A DNA stretch of 54,049 nucleotides, from assembly GCF_015694425.1 (NCBI RefSeq), contig NZ_JADQDN010000016.1, forward strand, positions 1-54,049, given 5' to 3'. How positions within the stretch are numbered: position 1 is the first letter of the stretch; each line of letters opens with the position of its first letter. This DNA comes from Microvirga terrestris (GTDB taxonomy: Bacteria > Pseudomonadota > Alphaproteobacteria > Rhizobiales > Beijerinckiaceae). The notes below the pieces were generated by a model, which was not told where the DNA came from, did not search any database, and saw only the letters and a program-made list of their open reading frames with translations. This document shows positions 1-8,484 of the stretch, in pieces. Both the position numbers and the translations under genes were made by a program.

Positions 1-81
1 GCCGCCCAGGAGCTGTCGCGCCACTCCAACGACCTCTCCCGCGAGGTCACCGACTTCCTCACAGGCGTCAAAGCCGCTTAA
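1..81 (+). CDS. Methyl-accepting chemotaxis protein, C-terminal end (partial)
   Basis: An open frame enters from the left edge and stops at TAA 79-81, giving 26 residues that start AAQELSRHSNDLSREV and end FLTGVKAA. A tail of the type 'AAQELS..S..L..EV..FL..VRAA' is typical of the last helix of the signalling coiled coil in alphaproteobacterial chemotaxis receptors. That assignment rests on pattern recognition of a short stretch only. A terminator hairpin follows about 80 bases downstream and separates it from the convergent gene. Confidence 0.6.
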   Translation, partial: AAQELSRHSNDLSREVTDFLTGVKAA

Positions 82-160
82 GGGATTGGGAGCTTTCCGA
101 GCCGGATGCGGGCCAGCCCCACGCAGCTCGCGCCCTCATAATGGGAAATATTCTCAAAGC

Positions 161-190
161 AGGAGCCGCTGGAAACAGCGGCTCCTTTGC
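161..190. terminator. Bidirectional intrinsic terminator
   Basis: A perfect 10-bp stem (GGAGCCGCTG / CAGCGGCTCC, 162-171 and 176-185) closes a GAAA loop. It is followed by TTTGCGTTT on the + strand and flanked by an A-rich stretch upstream. It lies between the convergent chemotaxis receptor end and the MotB/OmpA-like gene, so it can serve both. Confidence 0.7.
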
Positions 191-210
191 GTTTCGCATC
201 CCGACCCGGA

Positions 211-1239
211 CTATCGCTCGGTCAACTTCAGCTCGATGCGCCTGTTGCGGGCATAGGCCTCTTCGGTCGTACCGTTGTCCAGCGGCTGGAACTCGCCGAA
301 GCCTGCGGCGGCGAGGTGCTGGGGCTGGACGCCGCGCGCGATGAGCGCCTGTACCACAGCAATGGCACGGGCCGACGAGAGGGCCCAGTTCGACGGAAAT
401 TGCGCGGTGTTGATGGGTCGCTGGTCGGTGTGGCCGTCGACACGGATCACCCAAGGAATATCGGGCGGCACCTGGCGCTCGAGTTCGACCAGGGCGCTGG
501 CGATGCGGTCGAGCTCGCCGGAAGCCTCAGGCCGGAGGAAGGCCTGGCCTCCCGGAAACAGCACCTCGGACTGGAACACGAAGCGGTCGCCGACGATGCG
601 CACGTCCTGGCGGTTGCCGAGGATCTGGCGCAGGCGGCCGAAGAAGTCGGAGCGATAGCGGGCAAGTTCCTGAACCCGCTGGGCCAGCGCCACATTGAGG
701 CGGCTGCCGAGATCGGCGATGCGGGCCTGGCTCTCCTTGTCCCGGTTCTCGGAAGCCGAAAGCGCATCCTCCAGCGCCGCGAGCTGGCGGCGCATGGCGG
801 CGATCTGCTGGTTGAGGATCTCGACCTGACTCAGCGCGCGGCCCGTCGCCTGTCGCTCGGACTCGAGCTGCGTGTTCAGCTGCTGGGCTTCGGCCTGCAC
901 CGCGCCGCCGCTGTCGAGAAGGCCCTGAAGGCGCGTCCGCTCGGCCTCGTTGGCGCGTAACGTCGTCTGGAGGGACGTGACCGTCTCCTCGATGGTGCGC
1001 CGGCTCGAGCGTTCGAGGGAGAGGAGGTCGGTCAGTTCGGAGATCTGGCGATTGAGACGGTCGAGCACCGTGTCGCGGCCGGACAGCTCGCGGGACAGGA
1101 AGAACTGCCCGACGGTGAAGACGGAGATCAGGAAGATGATGGCGAGCAGCAACGTAGACAGGGCATCCACGAAGCCCGGCCAGTAATTGATCTGGCTGTT
1201 ACGCCCGCGCCGCCGCCCGCCTGCGCTCGAAACAGGCAT
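211..1239 (-). CDS. MotB/OmpA-family peptidoglycan-binding membrane protein
   Basis: The product is 342 residues. One N-terminal membrane segment (about residues 20-48) has an aspartate near its start (YWPGFVDALSTLLL), the position of the proton-carrying Asp in MotB-type stators. A long coiled-coil stalk (about 50-185) follows, then a C-terminal OmpA-like domain with DGHTDQRPI and RNRRIEL, which binds peptidoglycan. The start codon overlaps the stop of the upstream MotA-like gene (TGATG), so the two are translationally coupled and form a stator-like ion-channel pair. No flagellar genes are nearby. A role in envelope mechanics or an undefined motor is more likely than flagellar rotation, but this is inference. 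A ZorB identity was considered; no zorC/zorD genes are present. Confidence 0.8.
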   Translation of the reverse strand: MPVSSAGGRRRGRNSQINYWPGFVDALSTLLLAIIFLISVFTVGQFFLSRELSGRDTVLDRLNRQISELTDLLSLERSSRRTIEETVTSLQTTLRANEAERTRLQGLLDSGGAVQAEAQQLNTQLESERQATGRALSQVEILNQQIAAMRRQLAALEDALSASENRDKESQARIADLGSRLNVALAQRVQELARYRSDFFGRLRQILGNRQDVRIVGDRFVFQSEVLFPGGQAFLRPEASGELDRIASALVELERQVPPDIPWVIRVDGHTDQRPINTAQFPSNWALSSARAIAVVQALIARGVQPQHLAAAGFGEFQPLDNGTTEEAYARNRRIELKLTER

Positions 1240-2201
1240 CAGGGCAGCCTTTCACGGGAGAGGCGGTCGAGCACCTGCTTCAGCTCCTTCTCGCGGGCGG
1301 CCTGAGCCTCCACCCAGTCGCGAATCATCTGCTGCTCGGCTCGCATGTGCTGCACGAGGCCCTGCACACCTTCGGCGAGGTTTGCCATGGCCTGCGTGGC
1401 CGCCCGTCCGCCCCCGCCGTCATTGACCGCGGCGGTGAGACGGTTGAGCGCGATCGCCAGATCCGGCGTGGCACCGGGGCGGAGGGAGGGCTCGGCCGGC
1501 GTATCCAGGGTGGAGGTGGCAAGCCAGTCCTCCAGCTCCGTGTAGAACCGGTTCTGTGCCTGACCGGCCTGAAGATCGAGGAAGCCGAGGACGAGCGAGC
1601 CCGCCAGGCCGAACAGGGAGGCCGAGAAGGACAGGCCCATGCCCTGGAGCGGGCCGGCGAGCGAATTCTTCAACTCATCGAAGAGAACCGCCGAGTCCTG
1701 GCCCGTGCGCAGCGACGAGATGATGCGGCCGACCGAGCCCACCGTGTCGATGAGGCCCCAGAAGGTGCCGAGCAGGCCGAGGAAGACCAGGAGGCCTGCG
1801 AGATAGCGCACGATCTCCCGGCTTTCGTCCAGACGGGCGCCGATGGAGTCGAGCACCGAGCGGGTAGCCGCGACCGAGAAGCCGGACTGGCCGGGCCGGC
1901 TGCCCAGGAGAGCGGCGAGGGGGGCGAGAAGCGCCGGCTGCTCGGGGGCGACCAGCCCTTCCTCGGTTCGCTGGAGTGTGTTGACCCAGCGCACCTCAGG
2001 CCGCAGGCGCCACACCTGCCGGATGGCCAGCCCGATGCCGATGAACATGACACCGAGAATCAGGGCGTTGAGACCCGGATTGGCCTGGAACGCCTCCCAG
2101 ATCTGCCGATAGAGGATGAAGGCGACAAACCCTGCCAGAATAAGGAAGACCGCCATGCGGATCAGGTAAATCCGCGGTGGGGTAAGGGGTTGGTCCGCCA
2201 T
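1239..2201 (-). CDS. MotA/TolQ/ExbB proton-channel family protein
   Basis: The product is 320 residues when started at ATG 2201, which has AGGA 6-9 bases upstream; an in-frame ATG at 2216 is less well placed. Two N-terminal membrane segments (about 10-30 and 40-60) precede a cytosolic stretch. A MotA/ExbB-like core with further hydrophobic segments follows (LVFLGLLGTFWGLIDTVGS and GLSFSASLFGLAGSLVLGF). The C-terminus is charged and helical. It would form the pentameric channel around which the downstream OmpA-domain partner assembles. The pair is fused by a 1-base stop/start overlap. It may belong to the stator-like pairs common next to suhB in Hyphomicrobiales; the exact role is unknown. Confidence 0.8.
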   Translation of the reverse strand: MADQPLTPPRIYLIRMAVFLILAGFVAFILYRQIWEAFQANPGLNALILGVMFIGIGLAIRQVWRLRPEVRWVNTLQRTEEGLVAPEQPALLAPLAALLGSRPGQSGFSVAATRSVLDSIGARLDESREIVRYLAGLLVFLGLLGTFWGLIDTVGSVGRIISSLRTGQDSAVLFDELKNSLAGPLQGMGLSFSASLFGLAGSLVLGFLDLQAGQAQNRFYTELEDWLATSTLDTPAEPSLRPGATPDLAIALNRLTAAVNDGGGGRAATQAMANLAEGVQGLVQHMRAEQQMIRDWVEAQAAREKELKQVLDRLSRERLP

Positions 2202-2305
2202 TGTTATCCTGTGCATTCGTGCTTCGGGACGGCTCCAATGTGACCGCGCCCGCCTGAAGGATCAAGCGCGACCATGGTCCCCTCTGCCCAGCACGAACAG
2301 AAATA

Positions 2306-3100
2306 TCAGCCCTTGGCCTTTTTCAGGAGCTTGAGCAGTTCCCGCTGCATGATCTCGTTGCCGCAGGCGATGGAGCCCTTGGCCATCGGGTCGCTGCCGC
2401 CGTCGGCGTCGGACACGAAGCCGCCCGCCTCGCGCACCATGAGGATGCCGGCGGCCATGTCCCAAGTGTTCAGGCCGCGCTCCCAATAGGCGTCGAAGCG
2501 CCCGCAGGCCACGTAGGCGAGGTCGAGGGCGGCTGCGCCCCAGCGGCGCATACCGCCCACATAGCCCATGACGGCTGCTGTCTCGCGCAGGAAGAGGCCG
2601 TGGTCGCCGCGGCCGATATGGGGCAGGCCGCAGGCCACCACCGCATCGGCGAGGTCGCCGCGAGCCGCGACGCGGATCCGGCGGTTGTTGAGATAGGCGC
2701 CCTTGCCGCGCTCGGCGATGAAGAGCTCGTCCTTAGCCGGGTCATAGATCACGCCGGCCACGATCTGGCCGTCGCGCTCCAGGCCGACCGAGATGGCGAA
2801 TTGCGGCAGGCCGTGCAGGAAGTTCGTGGTGCCGTCGAGCGGGTCGATGTGCCAGCGGTGGCTGGTATCGGTTCCAACGATAACGCCTTCCTCCTCCATG
2901 ACGAAGCCGTAGCCGGGGCGGGACTTTTCGAGGGATTCACGCAGGATCTTCTCCGCCTTGCGGTCGGCGGCGGACACGAAGTCACCCGGGCCCTTGCGCG
3001 AGACCTGCAGGTTCTCGACCTCGCCGAAATCGCGCTTGAGCGAGCGTGATGCCTTCATCACGGCATCGGTCATAACGGTCATGAGGGGCGAGCGGATCAT
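2306..3100 (-). CDS. suhB: Inositol monophosphatase family protein (SuhB-like)
   Basis: The product is 264 residues, the usual length of the family. The metal-binding motifs are all present: EEEG near residue 70, DPLDGTTNF near 88, and WDMAAG near 215. It should hydrolyse inositol-1-phosphate or related sugar phosphates with Mg2+. In enterobacteria SuhB also associates with transcription antitermination complexes, which cannot be read from sequence here. It is transcribed leftward, in line with the stator-like pair downstream (about 100 bases away). Confidence 0.9.
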   Translation of the reverse strand: MIRSPLMTVMTDAVMKASRSLKRDFGEVENLQVSRKGPGDFVSAADRKAEKILRESLEKSRPGYGFVMEEEGVIVGTDTSHRWHIDPLDGTTNFLHGLPQFAISVGLERDGQIVAGVIYDPAKDELFIAERGKGAYLNNRRIRVAARGDLADAVVACGLPHIGRGDHGLFLRETAAVMGYVGGMRRWGAAALDLAYVACGRFDAYWERGLNTWDMAAGILMVREAGGFVSDADGGSDPMAKGSIACGNEIMQRELLKLLKKAKG

Positions 3101-3231
3101 CGTACAGGTCCTGACAAAGAGCGGTTTTCAAAGAGGAAGGTGGTCGATGGACCACACAAGGGGCGGCGTCAAGCGATGGATTAACCGGGCTGCGTGATCA
3201 ATTGATCCACCGGGTCCGCGATTTGATGCGG

Positions 3232-4131
3232 TCAGCGCATGCCGAGACGTTCTGCCGCCAGCTTCTCGGACCGGGTGCGCTCGTCGGCGGTGAGATCCTT
3301 GAACGCGTTGTCGAGCCAAGGGTCGGCCAGCCCCTGGGCCGCGGCCAGGATATGCCAGGCGGCCGCATCGACCTTGTTGGCCGGCACGCCCCGGCCTGCC
3401 ACGAGAAGGCGGGCGAGGCGGTTCTGGGCGATGGCGTTGCCCTTGGCGGCCGCGCGGCGGAAATGACGGGCGGCCTGGGATTCGCTTGCCGGAACGCCGT
3501 CGCCGTTGAAGAGCAGGATCGCGTATTCCACCTCGCCGACCGAGCTGCCGTTGCGCGCGGCGCGCTCGAACAGGCGCGCGGCCTCCGTGGCGTTGCGCTC
3601 GACGCCGCGGCCCTTGAGGTAAAGCACGCCGAGCGCGTGCTGCGCATCCGGGATCTCAGCCTCGGACGCCCTTCTCAGGAGCTGGACCGCCTTCTGCAGA
3701 TCTGCATTCGCCTCGCTCGTCAGCAGGAGCAGGGCGAGGTTGTGGGAGGCCAGCGCATTCCCCTTGGCGGCCGCCTCTTCCAACCATGCGCGGCCCTGTA
3801 CCTGGTTCTTCGGCATGCCGCGCCCATCGAGGGCCATGAGGCCCAGGGCTGCCAGCGCATGGGCGTCGCCCTGCTGCGCCGCAAGCCGGTACCATTCGGA
3901 CGCCTTCTTGGGATCCACCGTAACGCCCAGGCCCTGGTTGTAGAGCTCGCCCAGCAGGGTCATGGCGGCGGCATCGTTGTTGTTCTTTTCCAGCCGCAGA
4001 TTCGCCTCGCGGAAGGCCGTCTGGTAGAGGCCGCGCTGATAGGCGCCATAAGCCGCATCGGGCTGGGCCGCGGCGCCCGCGTTGGCGGATGCCAGCAGGA
4101 GCGCGCCGCCGATGATCCAGGGCAGACGCAT
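3232..4131 (-). CDS. Sel1-like repeat (tetratricopeptide) exported protein
   Basis: The product is 299 residues with a clear signal peptide (MRLPWIIGGALLLASANAGAAA). About six Sel1-type repeats follow, recognisable by A..LG.(L/M)Y..G.GV..D...A..W...AA..G spacing (for example LGELYNQGLGV, LGLMALDGRGM, LGVLYLKGRGV). Sel1 repeats are helical scaffolds for protein-protein contacts, and the signal sequence places this one in the periplasm. Its ATG overlaps the stop of the thiE-like gene by one base (TGATG), so the two are translationally coupled. The partner is unknown. Confidence 0.8.
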   Translation of the reverse strand: MRLPWIIGGALLLASANAGAAAQPDAAYGAYQRGLYQTAFREANLRLEKNNNDAAAMTLLGELYNQGLGVTVDPKKASEWYRLAAQQGDAHALAALGLMALDGRGMPKNQVQGRAWLEEAAAKGNALASHNLALLLLTSEANADLQKAVQLLRRASEAEIPDAQHALGVLYLKGRGVERNATEAARLFERAARNGSSVGEVEYAILLFNGDGVPASESQAARHFRRAAAKGNAIAQNRLARLLVAGRGVPANKVDAAAWHILAAAQGLADPWLDNAFKDLTADERTRSEKLAAERLGMR

Positions 4132-4781
4132 CAGCGCGACGCCTCCTGGCGCTTGAGGATTTCGGCCGCTGCCTTCACCGCAGCGGCAGGCCCGTCCGGA
4201 TGGGACCAGACCGCATCGCCCAGCGCCACGAACTCGGCGTTGGTGGCAGCAAGCGGCTCGACCGCCTCAAGGCTCGGGGCATAGGCCGCGCAGGGCGTCT
4301 CGAAGATCTCGGCCCACCAGGAGGCCCGCTCCACGACGCTCTCGAGGGAGGGGAGGGACCCGTCCGGGCGCGGCTCGCCGAAGAGCAGGTAATCGACCCC
4401 GGCTTCGCCGAAGGTCATGGCATCGTCCTTGCTGCGGATCGCCCCGACGCCAAGCGCCCGCTCCGATTTCAACCGGTCGCGCAGCTCGCGCACCAGAGTC
4501 GGATCGCCCGCGACGTGAGCGCCGTCGGCCCCGCCGCGCGCCGCGATGGCGGCGAGATCCGCCTTGGCCTGCGTGGTGACGATGACGGCCGCCCCATGCT
4601 CCTGAGCGGCGGGAGCCAGCGCCTTCACCTGGTTGGTCAAGGTGCGCTCGTCGGCGGGCGCCAGCCGCAGCAGCACGGCGGCCACGGCACCGGTCGCGCA
4701 GGCCTCGGAAAGCTGCGGCGCGAAGGAGGAATCCTCCAGGATGGGGGTGATGAGATAGAGGCGGGCGGCGGTATCAGCCAT
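4131..4781 (-). CDS. thiE: Thiamine phosphate synthase-like protein
   Basis: The product is 216 residues from ATG 4781; a longer in-frame start at 4862 would overlap the fba terminator and is unlikely. It opens ARLYLITP, the usual first strand of the ThiE TIM barrel, and has AAVLLRLAP, ADGAHVAG (for the family's DGVHLGQ) and GVDYLLFGEP (for DYIGVGP). It would join the pyrimidine and thiazole moieties of thiamine. Several motif residues differ from canonical ThiE, and no other thi gene is near. It may be a divergent ThiE paralogue of unproven activity. It is coupled to the downstream Sel1-repeat gene. Confidence 0.7.
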   Translation of the reverse strand: MADTAARLYLITPILEDSSFAPQLSEACATGAVAAVLLRLAPADERTLTNQVKALAPAAQEHGAAVIVTTQAKADLAAIAARGGADGAHVAGDPTLVRELRDRLKSERALGVGAIRSKDDAMTFGEAGVDYLLFGEPRPDGSLPSLESVVERASWWAEIFETPCAAYAPSLEAVEPLAATNAEFVALGDAVWSHPDGPAAAVKAAAEILKRQEASR

Positions 4782-4823
4782 GGATCCAAGGTCACGAAAA
4801 AGAAAGACAGCCTTCCCATAACG

Positions 4824-4850
4824 AAAACGGGGCCATCTTGCGAGGCCCCG
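4824..4850 (-). terminator. Intrinsic terminator after fba
   Basis: Read on the minus strand, a 7-bp stem CGGGGCC / GGCCCCG (4844-4850 with 4828-4834) is followed by TTTTCG. It ends the leftward tkt-gap-pgk-fba transcript before the thiE-like gene. Confidence 0.65.
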
Positions 4851-4903
4851 CTTGTCGATCATGATTAAGGCGAATGTTGAGCGACGAATGGCGCCCCTAC
4901 TCC

Positions 4904-4996
4904 CGTCATGGCCGGGCTTGTCCCGGCCATCCCGATGCTGAAGAGCTCGGCGCCTTTCGAAACGAGATCACCGGCACAAGGCCGGTGATGACGTGG
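4904..4996 (+). repeat. Palindromic repeat family 1, copy 1
   Basis: Two hairpins, ATGGCCGGG-CTTGT-CCCGGCCAT and ATCACCGGC-ACAAG-GCCGGTGAT, are joined by a variable 35-base middle. The same arrangement recurs at 13114-13206, and inverted at 41876-41967. All three copies are intergenic, between the ends of genes and neighbouring features. The structure resembles BIME/REP-type dispersed elements. Confidence 0.85.
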
Positions 4997-5025
4997 GGAA
5001 GGAAATCGAAGGACGAAGTCCCGAT

Positions 5026-6114
5026 TTACTCCGCCGCCTGGCGGGTCGTGCCGAAGGTCGGGTCAAGCTCGCCGGAGGCGTAGCGCTTGGCCATCTCGGC
5101 GAGCGTATAGACCCGCTTGATCTTCGAGGCCTGGCCGGCGGTGTTGAACTCCTGCAGGCGCTGCTTGCAGAGCTTGGTCATCGCGTCCATGGCGGGCTTC
5201 AGGTACTTGCGCGGATCGAACTCGCCCGGGTTCTCGCTCAGAACCTTGCGGATCTGGCCGGTCATGGCCATGCGGTTGTCGGTGTCGATGTTGATCTTGC
5301 GTACGCCGTGCTTGATACCGCGCTGGATCTCCTCCACCGGAACGCCCCAGGTCGGCTTCATCTGGCCGCCATACTGGTTGATGATGTCCTGCAGATCCTG
5401 CGGCACCGAAGACGAGCCGTGCATCACCAGGTGCATGTTCGGGAGCTTCTTGTGAATCTCCTCGATGATGTGCATGGCCAGGATCGCGCCGTCGGGCTTG
5501 CGGGTGAACTTGTAGGCGCCATGCGAGGTGCCCATGGCGATCGCGAGCGCGTCGACCTTGGTCTCGGCCACGAACTTCACGGCCTCGTCGGGGTTCGTCA
5601 GGAGCTGGTCGTGGGAGAGCTTGCCCTCGGCGCCGTGGCCGTCCTCGGCCTCGCCCTCACCGGTTTCGAGGGAGCCGAGCACGCCGAGTTCGCCTTCCAC
5701 CGAGATGCCGCCGAGATGGGCCATCTCGACCACCTTCCTGGTGACGCCCACATTGTAGTCCCAGTCGCCCGGGGTCTTGCCGTCGGCCTTCAGGGAACCG
5801 TCCATCATCACCGAGGTGAAGCCGGCCTGGATCGCCGTCATGCATGTGGCGGGCTCGTTGCCGTGGTCGAGATGCACGCAGACCGGAATCTGCGGGTAGA
5901 TCTCGGTGACCGCATCCATCATGTGCTTGAGCATGACGTCGTTGGCGTAGGAGCGCGCGCCGCGGGATGCCTGGATGATCACCGGGGCATCGACCTCGCT
6001 GGCCGCCACCATGATCGCCAGCGCCTGCTCCATGTTGTTGATGTTGAAAGCAGGCACGCCATAGCCTTGCTCGGCTGCGTGATCCAGAAGCTGCCTCATC
6101 GTGATGCGGGCCAT
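5026..6114 (-). CDS. fba: Class II fructose-1,6-bisphosphate aldolase
   Basis: The product is 362 residues, matching the class II, zinc-dependent family (FbaA/CbbA type). It cleaves fructose-1,6-bisphosphate to dihydroxyacetone phosphate and glyceraldehyde-3-phosphate, and in reverse serves gluconeogenesis. The zinc-binding HLDHG motif is at about residue 82, with MHGSSSVP and NIDTDNR further on. The start at 6114 has GGAGG upstream. It is the last gene of the leftward tkt-gap-pgk-fba cluster, about 115 bases after pgk, and a terminator follows. Confidence 0.95.
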   Translation of the reverse strand: MARITMRQLLDHAAEQGYGVPAFNINNMEQALAIMVAASEVDAPVIIQASRGARSYANDVMLKHMMDAVTEIYPQIPVCVHLDHGNEPATCMTAIQAGFTSVMMDGSLKADGKTPGDWDYNVGVTRKVVEMAHLGGISVEGELGVLGSLETGEGEAEDGHGAEGKLSHDQLLTNPDEAVKFVAETKVDALAIAMGTSHGAYKFTRKPDGAILAMHIIEEIHKKLPNMHLVMHGSSSVPQDLQDIINQYGGQMKPTWGVPVEEIQRGIKHGVRKINIDTDNRMAMTGQIRKVLSENPGEFDPRKYLKPAMDAMTKLCKQRLQEFNTAGQASKIKRVYTLAEMAKRYASGELDPTFGTTRQAAE

Positions 6115-6191
6115 TTGGTCCTCCGTATTGGTTTTGCTTTTAAACAGCGCAGAAGCTGAACCTCAGCTTAAGCATCTAGGCCACGTTTTTC

Positions 6192-6224
6192 CCTGGCAAA
6201 GTGGCTACCCCCTTTGCCAGGGCA
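6192..6224. promoter_or_regulatory. Inverted repeat between pgk and fba
   Basis: An 11-bp inverted repeat, CCCTGGCAAAG / CTTTGCCAGGG, separated by about 10 bases lies between the pgk stop and the fba start. Neither strand has a T-run after it, so it is not a standard terminator. It could be an operator or an RNA-processing hairpin setting different pgk and fba levels. This is inference. Confidence 0.4.
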
Positions 6225-6228
6225 GGCC

Positions 6229-7419
6229 TCAAGCCCGCAGGGCTTCCACGCCGGGGAGCGATTTGCCTTCCAGCCATTCGAGGAAGGCGCCGCCGGCCGT
6301 CGACACATAGGTGAAGCTGTCAGCCACGCCGGCATGGTTAAGGGCCGCGACCGTGTCGCCGCCGCCGGCGACCGAGACGAGCTTGCCGTCCTTGGTGCGC
6401 TGGGCGGCATGGCGGGCTGCCGCCACGGTACCCTGGTCGAAAGGAGCGATCTCGAAGGCGCCGAGCGGGCCGTTCCACACCAGTGTCGCTGCATCGTTGA
6501 TGGCCGCCTGGATGCGCTCGATGGATTGCGAGCCCACATCGAGGATCATCTGGTCCTCGGGGATCGCGTCGATACCGTAGGTGTGGTTCACGGCGCCAGC
6601 CTTGAACTCGTAGGCGCAGACGCCGTCGACGGGCAGGATGATGGCGCAGTTCGACTCACGCGCCTTCTCGATGATCCGCATCGCGGTGGCGGCGAGGTCC
6701 TTCTCGGCCAGCGACCTGCCGATGCCAAGGCCCGTCGCATGCACGAAGGTATTGGCCATGCCGCCGCCGATCACCAGGGCATCCACCTTGGTGACGAGGT
6801 TTTCGAGCAAGTCGATCTTGGTCGACACCTTGGCACCGCCCACGATGGCGACGACTGGGCGCTTCGGCGCCTCAAGCCCCTTGGTCAGGGCGTCGAGCTC
6901 CGCCTGCATGGTGCGGCCGGCGTACCCGGGCAGCGCGCGGGCCAAGCCCTCGGTGGAGGCGTGAGCGCGATGCGCCGCCGAGAACGCGTCGTTCACATAG
7001 AGGTCGCCGAGCTTCGCCAGCTCCTGGACGAAGGCCGGGTCGTTCTTCTCCTCACCCGCATGGAAGCGGGTGTTCTCGAGAAGAAGCACGTCGCCATCCT
7101 TCATGGCGTTCACGGCACTGCTGGCGGCTTCGCCGATGCAGTCATCGGCGAAGGCCACGGGGTTGCCGAGGTGCTGCGAGACCGCTTCCGCAACCGGCTT
7201 CAGGGACTCCTTCGGGTCGCGTCCCTTCGGACGTCCGAAATGGGCGAGAAGGATCACCTTCCCGCCCTTGTCGGCGATTTCCCGGATGGTGGGCAGGACG
7301 CGCTCGATGCGCGTCGCGTCCGTGATCCGGCCGTTCTCCATGGGGACGTTGAGGTCCACCCGGACGAGAACGCGTTTTCCCTTGACGTCGGCCTGGTCGA
7401 GCGTGTGGAAGGCGGTCAT
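6229..7419 (-). CDS. pgk: Phosphoglycerate kinase
   Basis: The product is 396 residues, full length for the family. It interconverts 1,3-bisphosphoglycerate and 3-phosphoglycerate with ADP/ATP. The N-terminal signature [12 protein letters not shown] is present, as is the substrate-binding LLAHFGRP. The hinge and nucleotide region [12 protein letters not shown] and the C-terminal GGGDTVAAL also match. It starts 12 bases after the gap stop with GGGAGG as ribosome site, so it is co-transcribed with gap. Confidence 0.97.
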   Translation of the reverse strand: MTAFHTLDQADVKGKRVLVRVDLNVPMENGRITDATRIERVLPTIREIADKGGKVILLAHFGRPKGRDPKESLKPVAEAVSQHLGNPVAFADDCIGEAASSAVNAMKDGDVLLLENTRFHAGEEKNDPAFVQELAKLGDLYVNDAFSAAHRAHASTEGLARALPGYAGRTMQAELDALTKGLEAPKRPVVAIVGGAKVSTKIDLLENLVTKVDALVIGGGMANTFVHATGLGIGRSLAEKDLAATAMRIIEKARESNCAIILPVDGVCAYEFKAGAVNHTYGIDAIPEDQMILDVGSQSIERIQAAINDAATLVWNGPLGAFEIAPFDQGTVAAARHAAQRTKDGKLVSVAGGGDTVAALNHAGVADSFTYVSTAGGAFLEWLEGKSLPGVEALRA

Positions 7420-7431
7420 CGGCAGCCTCCC

Positions 7432-8439
7432 TTAGATCAGCTTCGCCATGGCGATGGCGGTGTCCGCCATACGGTTCGAGAAGCCCCACTCGTTGTCGTA
7501 CCAGGACAGCACGCGCACGAAGTTGCCTTCCATGACCTTGGTCTGATCCATGTGGAACACGGAGGAGTGCGGGTCGTGGTTGAAGTCCGACGAGACGTTC
7601 GGGGCATTCGTGTAGCCGAGGATGCCCTTGAGCGGGCCGTCGGCGGCAGCCTTGATCGCCTGGTTGATCTCTTCCTTCGTGGTGTTCTTCTTGGCCACGA
7701 ACTTGAAGTCGACCACCGACACGTTCGGGGTCGGCACGCGGATCGACGAGCCGTCGAGCTTGCCGTTGAGGTCGGGCAGAACGAGGCCTACGGCCTTGGC
7801 GGCGCCGGTCGAGGTCGGGATCATGTTCAGGGCCGCCGCGCGGGCGCGGTAGAGGTCCTTGTGCATCTGGTCGAGGGTGGGCTGGTCGTTGGTGTAGGAG
7901 TGGATCGTGGTCATGAAGCCCTTCTCGATCCCGACCGCATCGTGAAGCACCTTCGCCACGGGGGCGAGGCAGTTCGTGGTGCAGGAGGCGTTCGAGATGA
8001 CCACGTGGTCCTTCGTCAGCTTGTCGTGGTTGACGCCGTAGACGACCGTCAGGTCGGCGCCGTCGGCGGGAGCCGACACGATGACACGCTTGGCGCCGGC
8101 GGTGAGGTGCGCCGAGGCCTTCTCCTTCGAGGTGAAGATGCCGGTGCATTCCATGGCGATGTCGACGCCGAGCTCCCGGTGCGGCAGGGTCGCCGGATCC
8201 TTAATCGCCGTGACGCGGATCTTCTGGCCGTTGATGACAAGGAACTCGCCATCGACCGCGACGTCCGCCGGGAAGCGGCCATGGACGGAGTCGAAGCGGA
8301 GAAGGTGAGCGTTCGTCTCCACGGGGCCGAGATCGTTGATGGCAACCACCTCGATGTCCTTGCGGCCGCTCTCCACGATGCCGCGGAGGATGTTGCGTCC
8401 GATGCGACCGAATCCGTTGATCGCGACCTTCACCGTCAT
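7432..8439 (-). CDS. gap: Glyceraldehyde-3-phosphate dehydrogenase, type I
   Basis: The product is 335 residues. The NAD-binding start [17 protein letters not shown] and the active-site segment [12 protein letters not shown], with the catalytic cysteine, are both intact. It oxidises glyceraldehyde-3-phosphate to 1,3-bisphosphoglycerate. It sits between tkt and pgk in one leftward operon, 45 bases after the tkt stop, with GGGAG before the start codon. The order tkt-gap-pgk-fba resembles the sugar-phosphate part of cbb operons, but there is no RuBisCO or phosphoribulokinase gene here. Confidence 0.97.
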   Translation of the reverse strand: MTVKVAINGFGRIGRNILRGIVESGRKDIEVVAINDLGPVETNAHLLRFDSVHGRFPADVAVDGEFLVINGQKIRVTAIKDPATLPHRELGVDIAMECTGIFTSKEKASAHLTAGAKRVIVSAPADGADLTVVYGVNHDKLTKDHVVISNASCTTNCLAPVAKVLHDAVGIEKGFMTTIHSYTNDQPTLDQMHKDLYRARAAALNMIPTSTGAAKAVGLVLPDLNGKLDGSSIRVPTPNVSVVDFKFVAKKNTTKEEINQAIKAAADGPLKGILGYTNAPNVSSDFNHDPHSSVFHMDQTKVMEGNFVRVLSWYDNEWGFSNRMADTAIAMAKLI

Positions 8440-8484
8440 AGCTTTAGCTCCCTTGTGTAACGAGGCCTCGGTTCTTCTCGAGCC

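Noticed and set aside
211..2201. A Zorya (ZorAB) anti-phage system
   Set aside because: Only the motor-like pair is present. No helicase or nuclease partner gene accompanies it, and the neighbours are metabolic core genes.
6214..8460. A 748-codon frame on the + strand opposite pgk and gap
   Set aside because: It is antisense to two complete glycolytic genes. High third-position GC produces long opposite-strand frames; it has no domain pattern.
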